Shown here: one piece after another, positions 1 to 10,253 of the stretch
How the letters are laid out: each line of letters begins with the position of its first letter
Position numbering within the stretch: the stretch's first letter is position 1
Origin: Actinernus sp. WN-2022
Taxonomy: Eukaryota; Cnidaria; Anthozoa; Actiniaria; Actinernidae
Direction of reading: 5' to 3'
Assembly: GCA_030867875.1 (NCBI GenBank)
Contig: JAOWCC010001634.1
Location: 132,594,807 to 132,658,806 of the forward strand
Length of the DNA stretch: 64,000 nucleotides
Position numbers and translations under genes: made by a program
Notes under the pieces: generated by a model
Told to the model about the DNA's origin: nothing
Databases searched by the model: none
What the model saw: only the letters and a program-made list of their open reading frames with translations

Positions 1-1437
1 TATATGAGACACTGACACTGACCGAATAAGTTTTGGAGAGCCGGATAATCTTTCCTCTTCGCATAGCATGCAATGAAGTAGAAAATGTTCCTCATCTTCA
101 GTGTTTGTTGTACAGAAGAAACTTTAACGTACACCGCTTCCCCCACCCAGGCACTGAAAATGATTTACACAAATTAAATGCCAAACACCTGTAACATTTG
201 CATGGGATCGTATGCATCCAATACTAATGAGAGTCCATCATTAACTGCCAGCTCATGTTGTGCATGACTCGTGAGTCAAAAAAACTAGAAAAAACTGTGG
301 TTTAAAGCAGCTTCTACCTAAGGCTTGCCCTTAGAGTAATCAGTCTACAGGTGACGCGTACGATTGGTGCTGAGGGTACTCGTGGTCTTGGTTGCCATGT
401 GAGTTGGCCATCTCATCGCCCAGAATGGCTGGACATATCGATATGCACATCTCATTAACTGCGGCGAATTCGGTGATGCATCAAGCTCATTAACTACTGA
501 CAGGGAGTTTCAAATACAGAGAAATGGCCGAATCTGCGTGAAGCTGTCGGGTGAAAATGGCTGGTGCGGCTTTCGTTTTCGTTTAAATAAAAAAACTTCA
601 CTCTGCCTTTTATTAATAAAACACCAATTGACCCTGAGGGGGCGTTTTTTCTACAGTCCGCTAAAAGAAAACTATTATGCCAACTCTCTGAATAAAGGTG
701 ACTTTTAGTCACATTTTGTATGAAAAAGTCTTACCGCTAAACTTCTAAGTCGTTTTTCTCGTTAACTATAAAACTCAAAAAAAACCTTCAGTCGGCTTTT
801 TGTAGCCCAGGTGATAAACTTTAAATTGATATGTTACACTAAAAAATCGGTCGGAAAAAAACCTACTGTGTCATTCAAATAATTTTTTTTATAAAACGTG
901 ATTTCTTAGCAGTTATAATTAAAACAACAATTAATTATAACGTGTCGTAAAGGTATAAAATCACTACTCCCACTGGGACTTTAAACAACCGAAGGCGAAT
1001 TTCGAATTACAACTGCGGGAGCGTTTGCTGCTTAGAAACCATAAACTAGGGCACGGATAAGCTTGAATAACATCTCATTTTAAAGCTACATCTTCCAAGA
1101 ATCTGTATTCAGACTTATTTGCAATGCGATTTGAACACCATTGGGAGAAAATTGAGAACGAGTTGGAACACTGTTAGCCGTTTTGCCGACCGGCTTTTTA
1201 CCGCTTCGGCAACTAGCTCTGTTTGAGGTGATTTAGTTTGACGTCTAGTACACTGATAAGCTTGAATAACATCTAATTTTAAAGCTACATATTCCTAGGA
1301 ATCTGCATTCAGACTTATTTGCGATGCGATTTGAACACGATAGAGGTAATCGGCTAACGCTGTTGCCAACCAATTCAGATCATGTGATGTAAACAGATGC
1401 TATTCTGGGGAATTATTCCTTTTTCATTCTAATCATA
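1..1437. other. Non-coding, repeat-derived flank left of segment A
   Basis: No supportable gene. Two diverged direct copies of one repeat (about 1059-1210 and 1252-1345) start with the same AAGCTTGAATAACATCT string and are related to 39285-39460 in segment B and to 11288-11636. Bases 283-440 resemble the hammerhead-bearing element at 60130-60280 and are listed separately. If gene 1 is organised like gene 2, this stretch lies in its NBD1-to-TMD2 intron; that is inference. Confidence 0.5.
283..440 (+). repeat. Decayed relative of the hammerhead-bearing element
   Basis: Bases 300-345 and 385-425 can be aligned by eye with 60138-60180 and 60205-60245. Shared strings include TTTAAAGCAGCTT, TTAGAGTAA and GGTCTTGG, followed by a GCCATG-type stem. 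The CUGAUGA and GAAA boxes are not intact, so no ribozyme is claimed here. Low-identity match. Confidence 0.4.
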
Positions 1438-1640
1438 ATTAATGCAGTCATGCCTATCTGAATAAAATTAATTTTCAAAGAGTCAATTCTCCAGAGTAAT
1501 GCATGTGTGTTTACATCTCTTGATCTGAATTGGGTGGCAACAGAGTTAGCCGATTACCTCTATTGGGAGAAAATTCAGAACGAGTTGGAATTGCCGACCG
1601 GCTTTTTTTTACCGCTTCGACGCGAGTTGAACACAACTAT

Positions 1641-2200
1641 TCTTGGCGTGCACGTGACGTCATCACGGTGTCTTCAAAAATTTAAATTCTAAACTACATA
1701 TCCTATAAAATTGTTTCTTTAACATTTTGTAGATGTCTGTGATTTAAGTTCTCAGACGACATTTCAGTTCAATACGATGTTTTGCTCACGAGATACAGAG
1801 GTTTGAATTATGTCTCAACAGTCCTTCACGTGTTTATATTAATCACGAAAGTCAACGAATTTGCGTCAAATTAAAGGTTTTTGGCCTTAGAAATGTTTAA
1901 AAGTTATTTTTATGAGACTCATAGTGAAACCGACTGAAATGGATGGAATGTTCGCTTTGGTTAAGATTTTGAAGTTTTGGCGGCCATGTTGGATGATAAC
2001 CCTTGTCATCCAACATGGCCGCGGCATACGGCATACACTAACAATCTCTCATATTTGTTCGCCCATAACTCTGAAACGAAATGCTCTTCTGCTTCAAAAT
2101 TCGGCCCAGACACGTAGTTTTGATTTCTCTTCAAGCTCAATTAAAAAAAAATTCATTTGGCAATCAAAAATAAATTGAGTCACGTGGTTGCACACCAAGA
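1641..2200. mobile_element. 560-bp MITE, segment A only, AT target duplication
   Basis: Terminal inverted repeats TCTTGGCGTGCA (left) and TGCACACCAAGA (right) bound 560 bp. AT flanks both ends (1639-1640, 2201-2202). Segment B reads ACAACTATACTCAG uninterrupted near 39220-39234, which is the exact empty site. The element has no transposase. It carries a strong hairpin at about 1981-2022 whose arms contain CCATGTTGGATGA and its complement. A 2-bp AT duplication recalls some Harbinger/ISL2EU-type elements, but the family assignment is a guess. Confidence 0.8.
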
Positions 2201-3156
2201 ATACTCAGTTCAGTTTCATTGAGTCATTTTGTTGGACTTCTATGGCATCTAACTCATTTTGTTTGACTTCTGTGACATCTAACTCATTGAATTTCTAATG
2301 AGGCGACCTTAATATATTCAGAAAACTGATGCGTGTCGTGTGTACGGAAGTGTCGTATAGTTTATTTTCTAGTTTTCACAACACATACGCGGACCGGACT
2401 ACACAGGTACAATGATAAGCGACCTCTTATTTTGTGTAAAAAGCTCATTTTACACTACACTGAGTCTTTGGGCATGGCTCCGACAAAAGTGGTACGAGTA
2501 CCAAAAATATCGGTTCGCTATCTCGTTTACACTATTGTTTTCTTGCCAAATGTTTGGTACTGTCTATTTACTTAAGAACGCATGAGCTGTTCGTCCATGC
2601 ATCCAAGATGGCGGATAAAGAAAGTTTGGAAGTCTGTAGATTTGGTAAAGGTATGAAAAAGGCGTTAGTGAAACGGCAGGGGGGAAACGGGACTCAGACT
2701 GTTCACGAGGTTAGCGACTACGCTGGCTCTCCTCCTTCGGTGTTTTTTGCGTTTTCAAGGCTTCATGTCATGGTTTTTTCTTTCATTATTTTGAGAAGTT
2801 CCGCCAAAGTGTAAACTTCGGCGTGTGACCGCTTGCCAATGCGAACGAAGGCTATGTATTAAAATCGCCTTTGGCTTGGATGATCGTGTACACTGCAATT
2901 TTTCCCGAGTTGATCGAGCTTGTATTTCTGGTACTCGTACCAATTTTAGGTGTGCTTGTACTACCTATAAAGTTAAAGCGACCTTATTTAACGTCGGTAG
3001 CTCGTGACAGTCTTGAAAGCACGACTGATAAACTTGAGGTCGACGTGGGACCTACGATTTAACGTCCTTATCCGAGAAGACGTGAAGGTGTAACAATTTG
3101 CAGTTCGTGAACGAGATTGTTTCACACAGGCAGCACCTACTACTCCGTTATTTTAA

Positions 3157-3243
3157 GACTCTGAGTGTTGGTCCGGCCGGGGTTGAACCCGTGACTTCCC
3201 GCACAACAGACGGCGGAGCTTAATCACTGAGCTAACCGTAAAT
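3157..3243 (-). repeat. tRNA-derived SINE head
   Basis: Read on the minus strand this has an A-box-like TTAGCTCAGTGATTA and a B-box-like GGGTTCAACCCC with tRNA-like spacing. A shared tail follows (GGACCAACACTCAG, then TCTTAAAATAAC). The paralogous copy is at 40573-40655, and a plus-strand relative is at 34520-35100. This is the internal Pol III promoter layout of a tRNA-derived SINE. I do not see a clean cloverleaf, so it is not called as a tRNA gene. Confidence 0.65.
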
Positions 3244-3431
3244 AGAAGGGTAAAGAGAAGTATTTAGAAGGGCCAGGCACAGGTAAAATGTTTGGTTTGG
3301 CACCGGTAAAATTAGGCGTGGCAAACCATTTACGCTGCAAAATTCATCCGAGCCGCTCTTTTTTTGGTACGTGTATCAATTTTATCATATTCCTGCCAAA
3401 CATCCAGTATAACTATACAGTATACATGAGC

Positions 3432-3704
3432 CTAAGGAAAAAAAACCTCGGCCGACGGTCCGCCGATTTCACACACAAAAAAAAACATTTTTTTACTGAT
3501 TTGAAATGATAAGTGCCGGGAATTTCGGCGACGTGCTTTAAGTAACAATATCAGCAGCAAAACAAACACAACAAACAAGCATGCAACAACTAACAGCAAC
3601 CACCAAAAGAAATCCCCGGCACTGAAAATAAACACTTTTTGGCCTGTTAGCAGGACTAACCATTCAACCCCTCGAAATGGGAGTAAAATAAACTTTTCAA
3701 TCAA
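3432..3704 (-). other. Hydrophobic reading frame in the TTAA element terminus
   Basis: Ninety codons on the minus strand, opening at a TTG rather than an ATG. About 20 residues form a strongly hydrophobic stretch (WWLLLVVACLFVVFVLLLIL), followed by KARRR. This looks like a single membrane helix with a positive stop-transfer tail. The first ~60 codons are conserved at 40881-41075 in segment B, and the first ~27 lie in the left terminus at about 37020-37098. With no ATG and a position in a transposon end, it may not be a protein at all. Confidence 0.25.
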
Positions 3705-3820
3705 TCTAACTACATTTTAGTAGTAAGGATAGATGGTACCATTCATGGTAGAAGGATAAACTAAATCTATTTTTGGGTTCGAGATCTAGTGGACCGCTCT
3801 TACAGAGACAGCCTCTTAAC

Positions 3821-5157
3821 ATGAACTTTATTTTTACAAACTAAAATTACAGGATCACTGCTTTTTAATACCGCTAAACGCCCTTTTTGATTTCCCGCCA
3901 TTAATAGCGCGCGAAAAGTGATTGACATCTCATGAATAATTACGTAGTCGACGCGCCGCGTTGCCGCCAACTCGGCATAGTTACAAACCACAACAACACT
4001 GCGCGATCGCTACACGCTACAATGCCTAAAAACAGTAAAAAAACATCCAGGGAAAGGAAAACGAAACTGCCCTTGGTCGAACACACGAATCACTAAACGT
4101 CGAAAGACTAAAGGGAAAGAATTTCGCCAGGAAAAAAAAAAGATTTGGCGGAAAGCGACAAAGGTTCTTGGTACGAACAACCGACAAAGGGCGATGACGA
4201 TAAGCTTTCTCCGAAACCGAGTTTCTCCGCAAGAAAACTTTGGGACACCGAGCCCGTGGAAGGGGTTTCCGAGGAAAGAATGAATAACATAGTAGTGGAC
4301 AGAGAACTCTTGAATCGGGCGATTGATAAGTCGATGGTTTGCAAGGACTGCCATTGTCCAGTAACATGTGAAGAAGTAGATGGCAGTCGCTACGGCTTGG
4401 GTAAAAAGTTGACCTTTGTGTGTTCGAATGAAAACTGTATGCTGTTACAAATGCCCCGTACGGTAAATCGTGGCGCGACGCGAATTTTTTTCCCAGGAGA
4501 AGAGTTTAAAAGCTATCAGCTTTCAGCTTGCGGTAGCTTCTGATTGGCTGAACGTAATTGGCTTTCAAGTAGGAGGCGGAGTTCGTCACCCAACCGTGAA
4601 GTGCACACATAATCTTTACAGCGGCTTTTTTAGGACTTTATTTTCAGGAATAATATCGAGCTTCCCGAAGCTCTAGCCCCGACTGGTTTTGTTCAAATAA
4701 CCTCACATTTTCGGTGATAATAGAAAACTGTGTCATCTACTAAACCCGTGTCAGCGAATTTCGATTTTCCTCCGCAAACTGATTTTATAATAAATTTCGT
4801 GTCCTAGTTTTGTAAGAAATGCGAGTTTCAACTTTATCAATTGATATTTCTAAGAATATTCAATATATCAAAAATCGCTGACACATTTTGCTAGATCATC
4901 TATTCATAACTGAAATACGATAAAGTCTGGACGTGTGCACAATCACGTAAAGGGACAGGAGCTGAAATAGTAAACACAGTAGTTTTCACTTTGAGGTCTA
5001 AAAACCGTAACTCAAACTAAAATTTAATCAAAACGGACCATTCATCAGATAAATCAATCTTAGAGCTTTAAAATGATATATGACTGTGCTCCGTACGGTA
5101 AATCGTGGCGCGACGCGAATTTTTTTCCCAGGAGACCCCTCTAACGTATACCCATAC
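3821..5157 (+). mobile_element. 1.34-kb insertion carrying a Mutator-like transposase fragment
   Basis: Segment B runs straight from the TTAA end into LINE sequence (41187-41200). Segment A has 1337 extra bases here, between direct repeats CTTAAC (3815-3820 and 5158-5163). Inside is a transposase N-terminal fragment (4021-4460). A direct repeat of about 47 bp occurs at about 4455-4501 and 5091-5137; it contains CGTGGCGCGACGCGAATT. No inverted termini were found, so the insertion mechanism is unclear. Confidence 0.7.
4021..4460 (+). pseudogene. Mutator-like transposase, N-terminal fragment
   Basis: An ATG at 4021 opens a basic stretch (MPKNSKKTSRERK), broken by stops near 4093. The readable part, about 4142-4460, contains RELLNRAIDKSMVCKDCHCP and then C-x2-C and C-x4-C pairs, ending CSNENCMLL. 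A conserved leucine/alanine helix followed by a four-cysteine zinc ribbon resembles the start of Mutator-like transposases known from cnidarian genomes. The family call is from memory of the pattern. The catalytic core is absent, and the frame runs into the 47-bp direct repeat at about 4455. A truncated, non-functional fragment. Confidence 0.5.
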
Positions 5158-7855
5158 CTTAACTACGGTTATCAAGAAGTTGGATGCTCAAATCATATTT
5201 ATCAATGAAACAAAGATTGACTCGACTTACCCCAACAGTCAGTTCTCCATTTCGGTTATACGGTACTATACATCGCAACGACAGAAAGAAAGGAGGCCGA
5301 GGTATTCTGGCATTTATTTCATCATCCCTGATCAGCAAAAGGATTATTAAGCTTGACAGAAAATACAACACCCTGGAACCGATTGCACTGGAAGTCAAAA
5401 CAGGCTCACATGATATGATTGTTATTGGTATCTACCGGCCTCCAAGAACTCTATCAGGCAAGTACCAACTACAGCTCGAGGAAGAACTCAGTCATATCTG
5501 TAACAGTCTGGCTAGCTTCATGAAAAACTCTGTCTCAGTCATAGGTGATCTCAACCTTGATAGACTAAGATCTGGATCTAGAAGTTGAACAGGCATTTAA
5601 ATGCTTAATAACTAAGCCCACTAGAACTGGAAGAAGAGGAACGACAACAACAAGCACCCTAATTGATATGTGTTGTTAAGCAACAAACCCGACTTGTTCA
5701 AGAGTAGTGGTGTTTATTATCCCTCGCTAAGTGATCATGCCCTTATTTATGGAATAATGAAGGATAAAATAAGAACTCATCAACCCAAGGTTATCTCTTT
5801 CAGAAGCCACAAAGCCTTTGATTTAGAACAATTTAATGAACACCTATCCATGATTCCATATAGCACGTAGGTGAAATCTTCGATGAAGTCTTTCAAGAAT
5901 AGAACACAAGATAACTGGGAAGTCAAACGTAAATGTCGTAACGAAGCAACAAGACAACGAAGAATAGTAATAAAACAGTATTGGAAAAAGAAATCTGATG
6001 ATCTGAAGTCAAAGCCAAGGGACTTCTTTAAGACATTCAAGCCATTCTTGGGTACCAAAAATTGTACAAGGGACTCAGCTGTGATTAACTTGAAAGTTAA
6101 CGGAAATGTTGTGGTAGACCAAAACAGAGTGGCAGAGGTACTAGCAAGCCACTTCGCCTCAATTGTAGATGGAATTGGAGGAAAGAAAGCACAGCTGTTG
6201 TCAGAGAGTGATTTCAATCATTACTGACCCATGTGTCTTACGAATTGCAAGCGAATCCAGGAACGAAGAAGTCTTTGAATTCCTGCCAGTTAACAAAATT
6301 CAAGTCCAAGACGCACTCGAAACACTGGACACGAAAAAAGAAACCGGATGCGAGGCTATTCCAACAAATTAAAAGCCCTAGGCCTGAAAACGGTGCCAAG
6401 GAACTGGCCATTCCGCTTACTAACCTTTACAACAGCTGTATTAAGAATGGAGAATGGCCTCGAACATGGAAAATAGGTGAATGGACCCCTGTCTATAAGA
6501 GAGAAGACCCCTATGATAAAGAAAATTATAGAACAGTTACGGTACTCCCTGCTGTGGATAAAGTGTTTGAGCAGTTGCTAACGAAACAGGCTATAAGTAA
6601 ATTTGATAGCCGTTTGGGCCACTGTGTAACAGCCTACCGCAAATCCCACTGCTGTGATACAACTCTTATCAATTTAATCGAAAACTGGAAATTAGCCAAG
6701 GATAACCATCAATCAGTAGGATCACTTTCTACCGACATGAGCAAATCATTCGACTCCTTACATCCACCACTATTGCTCAGCAAATTAAGAACATACGGTT
6801 TCCATGAAATACCATCAAACGTCTGCGTTCTTTCTTGTATGACCGACTCAATAGCGTAAGGATTGGATCCCTTACTAGTACCTGGAAGCAAGTCAGAAGA
6901 GGATGTCCACAGGTTCGGCTCTTGGGCCGCTACTGTGGAATATCTTCCAAAACGATCTCACATATCATATACTGTGAGATCTAATCTATCAATGTATGCG
7001 GACAACCATCAGATCTACGAAACAGGAGACAACTTGGACACAATTAACTTGAATCTTAAGAAGAACGCAGACACAGCCTCTCATTGGTATGACTCCAACC
7101 TGCTTAAAGGGAACCTGAAAAAATACCAAACTATGACAATAAGCAGCAGCAACACAAGCAAAGATGACGTACGCGTAAACCTAAACGTTAAAGGGGTCGA
7201 CATCGTATCATCAGATAGTCTTAAGCTTTTAGGCGTGACAGTAGATCACAAACTTAATTTTAACGACCATATTAACACTGTATGTAAGAAGGCCAGTCAA
7301 CGCATTGGAGTGATTATGAGACTTAAAAACCTTATCCAACTGAAGCTAAACTGTACAAAACAGCCATTCTCCCACACCTCACGTACTGCCATCTTACTTG
7401 GCATTTTTGTAGAGCAAGTGATACTCGTAAATTAAACTAGAACGGATTCAGGAAAGGGGATTACGTGCAGTTTTTAAAGACAAACAGTCAAATTATAAGC
7501 AATTGTTAAACAGAGCTGCACTGCCAACTCTACTCAATAGGCGACTACACTGAGATATTTGTATCTTAATGTATAAAGTTAGAAATAATTTGAGTCCGAG
7601 GAATATAAGTGACATTTCAACTCCATAGCTCTCCGTACAACTTAAGAAAAGCAGATGTTACATTACCAAGATTTAACACTGTAACCTACGGAAAACACTT
7701 ACTTAGATATCTAGTACCTAAGCTATGGAACAAGTTACCCAAAGAATTAAGATCTTCTCCCACACTTTCATGTTTCAAGCACAGGATTCGTAAATATGAC
7801 ATCAGCGCATTGTTCGATGATGGGTACAGTAGCTGTGGTCTGTGTAGCACTTGAC
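5144..7855 (+). mobile_element. LINE (CR1/L2-like) remnant, segment A copy
   Basis: A broken, plus-strand non-LTR retrotransposon. An endonuclease (APE) part spans about 5165-5590, with INETKIDSTYP, GIYRPP and SVIGDLNLD motifs. A linker lies at 5670-6230. Reverse transcriptase spans about 6370-7430, with an NLYNSC..GEWP..WK segment, STDMSKSFDSLHPP, a MYADNHQIY box (ATG 6992) and LLGVTVDHKLNF. The C-terminal tail runs to about 7855. Frameshifts and stops break it into at least six pieces. The catalytic YADD is YADN. Its 5' part is missing, cut off by the TTAA element. The paralogous copy is 41191-43823. Confidence 0.85.
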
Positions 7856-7904
7856 AGAGGGGGACCGGATACGTACTCATTATCACCTGTTGCTGGCCAT
7901 ACTT

Positions 7905-8054
7905 ACTTCTTATTAACCGAGAGCGAGGTCTTTATGGGAAAATATCAGACCGAGGTCTTGACAGTACGGACCGAGCGATAGCGAGGTTCGTACATAAAAG
8001 ACCGAGGTCTGATATTTTCCCGTAAAGACCGAGTGAGCGAGGTTAATAAGTAGT
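7905..8054. repeat. 150-bp foldback MITE
   Basis: Near-perfect inverted arms, from ACTTCTTATTAACCGAG at the left to GAGGTTAATAAGTAGT at the right. They share the inner string GACCGAGGTCT, itself nearly palindromic. Present at the equivalent place in segment B (43917-44066), so it predates the duplication. No coding capacity. Confidence 0.75.
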
Positions 8055-9023
8055 TTATTATATGACACTTGTGATAAATAAAGAATGAGAAAATAAGTGA
8101 CTCGCGTGATTCGCGCCCCGTAACACAATGTAAGATACCTAATTTGCATAAATTTACATACCAAAGTGCGGAAGCCGTTCAGAATTTATTCCGGGATCTA
8201 TTTGACAGCTCTTCCTAAATCAATACAAAGGATGAATGGAAATACAATGTCAGATGTCAAAATCAATTCAGAATCAGAAAACTTTGCTAATCCAAAGTCC
8301 ATGAAAGGTGGAATTCGTAGAAAAAGCGATCAGAAAAGAACAAATTTTCCACTAAATCAACTCGAAAAACAAACCTTTCGCTCAAGTGCCATGTGGGTCG
8401 ACGAAAAAATGCAACATCTTTGTCGGATCACTTCGGCGATGACAGTTCTATGCTGTTTGTTTGTATCCTGGACAACTTTGACTGGGACATGGAAAATCTG
8501 GAACTGACAATCCCTGATAATTGCTCCTGTTCGGCAAAATTGGTTAGCTATGGAATCAAAACTTCCCTGGTTTATAGTGAGGGATTGTAATTTGTAATGG
8601 GCCGGTGCTGACTGACAAATTTCTTAAAACTGATAATTGAAGAAAGAAAGCCGGCTGCAGAGGAATATACTTGTTGCTTGTTGAATATATGGACAGTCTA
8701 TGACTTCTGGCTCTGGTGATAGTCGCTGGCAGACTTGTTGCCTTGTTGTAGTTTTATAACTTCCCGACTGGACTGCACGGATCGAGGCCCGCTCGACACT
8801 CGAAGCAGCTTTCAGGATCAGCGTTATATAGCAGGTCAGTTTATCTTTATTGAGTCGCATTGTTCAGTTATTTTGCTGCTGAGGTGTTTAATTCCTGCAT
8901 TACCTGATACATTTATTTACTAAGCCATGTTCTAATTTCGTTTCTACCGAGTGGAGACTTCATGTGATGTTGCTGTTTGAAACTCGCTTGTAGTTGACGG
9001 CCGGGAAAATGGTTCTTCCGTAC
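8055..9023. other. Conserved non-coding stretch, no gene recognised
   Basis: Aligns with about 44067-45030 at high identity. Reading frames at 8166-8507 and 8393-8590 are conserved only as far as the DNA is conserved, and they differ by frameshift between copies. I see no motif. Treated as intronic or intergenic sequence. Confidence 0.4.
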
Positions 9024-9300
9024 ATTGAACTCTGCTAGACGGTTACTTCTGAAACTTTGTAGAACCTGACAGGACATCTATCTTATCTCTGTAACATAGA
9101 CCTTTGGATGGAATTGTATTCCAACTAGTTATTTCCTGTCCTTTTCTGGTTGACTTTCCACGTACATCAATGATAATTTTTGCCAAACAAGTATGTTCGT
9201 TTTGGAGGTAAGCTTTGTAATTACATTCACACTCACATGGAGGCCGGTCACATTTTTGATGGTCCGGCTTTCTCTCTTTTAAAAACTGTATTACGATGTA
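9024..9300 (-). pseudogene. Cysteine-rich reading frame, possible relict exon
   Basis: On the minus strand both segments (here and about 45030-45300) encode CDRPPCECECNYKAYL, then C and IIIDVRGKSTRK. The cysteine spacing (C-x4-C-x-C-x-C) is reminiscent of EGF-like or other disulfide-rich modules. Segment A has an in-frame TAA where segment B reads through. No exon borders could be fixed and I do not recognise the protein. It may be a decayed exon of an unrelated gene, or chance. Confidence 0.25.
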
Positions 9301-9477
9301 TGTGCTCTTAAACTACATCACTAAGTGCCTAGTTATCTCTATTTTATCCGGCACGATTTTCGTTTTCGATTTCCTGAGCTTAGACCAAAATACGCGAATT
9401 GTGACCGTTATCATGGTAACGGTCCTTACGGCATCAGCCAATCAAAACACTCGATTTGACATTGAGAGTGTCTTGCC

Positions 9478-9813
9478 ATATAATAATTAACAAATAAAGA
9501 AGCCTTAGCCATGTTTTATACTATCATAAAACACGATGGGCATTTGAGAACATGAGATAAATGTTAAAGCACAAGCCGAAGGCGCGTGCTTTCAACATTT
9601 CTAGAGTGTTCTCAAATGACCAGAGTGTTTTATGATAGTATAAAACATGGATTTGAGGCTTCTTTATCTGTTTTATAATATAGATTTACGCGCGCGATGA
9701 AAGGAAACCGCCAGTTGAAAACTATAACACGGCTAACCATGTTATATACTCTGATAAAACATGGCTTCTTAGCCAATCAGAGCGCGCGTACTATCGTATC
9801 TATATTATAATAC
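9478..9813. repeat. Nested foldback element, segment A only
   Basis: Inverted arms around 9500-9560 and 9620-9672 share CCATGTTTTATACTATCATAAAACA-type sequence in opposite orientation. A second related set follows (about 9735-9813), ending in AT-rich palindromes. Segment B lacks everything equivalent to about 9470-10195: its sequence jumps from GACATTGAGA at about 45465 to the block matching 10199. Confidence 0.65.
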
Positions 9814-9900
9814 GCAGTATTGTATCGCCATCGGTATTCACACTGCTATTACATGTACATTTATAATATAAATTATGGGATAATCCTAAGAACATGCGAT

Positions 9901-9979
9901 TTGATTGGATGCTCAGCGTGCTTGATTTTGTTATAAATTCACGCTCAAGAAAAATCAAGCACGCTGAGCATCCAATCAA
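9901..9979. repeat. Perfect 29-bp hairpin
   Basis: Left arm 9901-9929 and right arm 9951-9979 are exact reverse complements (29 of 29), with a 21-base loop. The arms contain GATTGGATGCTCAGCGTG. Present only in segment A. Transcribed, it would give a long stable hairpin; no processing signal is visible. Confidence 0.8.
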
Positions 9980-10253
9980 AACAAAATGTATCGGTGATTG
10001 TTTTTCGCGAGTTTGTATAGCTAACGGAGATAATTTCATAGACTGGGAAGAAAACATGTCCGACTTTGAGTTGTTAAGGTGTGTTGAAAAAGAGGGAAAT
10101 AAAAGTCGCTTCCCTAAACTAAAAGAAAATGATCGGCGAGATAATTTAGCATCAGCTTCGTACTCTAAAGCGACTACAAAATGGGATGCAAAAACGTTTG
10201 AAGTTGAGAAAAGCAATATCCACATTCCAATACAGTGTTACTCATTGACATAA
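9980..10253 (+). pseudogene. Unrecognised coding-like fragment after the hairpin
   Basis: An open frame (9894-10253) has soluble-protein composition after the hairpin: NFIDWEENMSDFELLRCVEK, then NKSRFPKLKENDRRDNL, then SKATTKWDAKTFEVEK. The KATTKW...FE pattern faintly recalls the N-terminus of Crypton/DUF3504-type recombinases common in cnidarian genomes. I could not confirm this. Only the last ~18 codons exist in segment B. Probably a transposon relic. Confidence 0.25.

Larger units (their letters stand above)
1438..3815. mobile_element. Right part of a TTAA-flanked TIR element, segment A copy
   Basis: Equivalent to 39034-41186 in segment B. It ends with the inverted-repeat terminus (about 3600-3815) and TTAA (3816-3819), immediately followed by LINE sequence. 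The left half is missing because the duplication breakpoint at 1438 falls inside the element. It contains a tRNA-derived SINE (3157-3243) and a hydrophobic reading frame (3432-3704, minus). Confidence 0.65.

Noticed and set aside
4010..4367. Three overlapping minus-strand frames of up to 114 codons
   Set aside because: Antisense shadows of the Mutator-like fragment read on the plus strand.
9894..9979. Coding start of the 119-codon frame
   Set aside because: The first 28 codons are the two arms of a perfect hairpin, so they are unlikely to be protein sequence.
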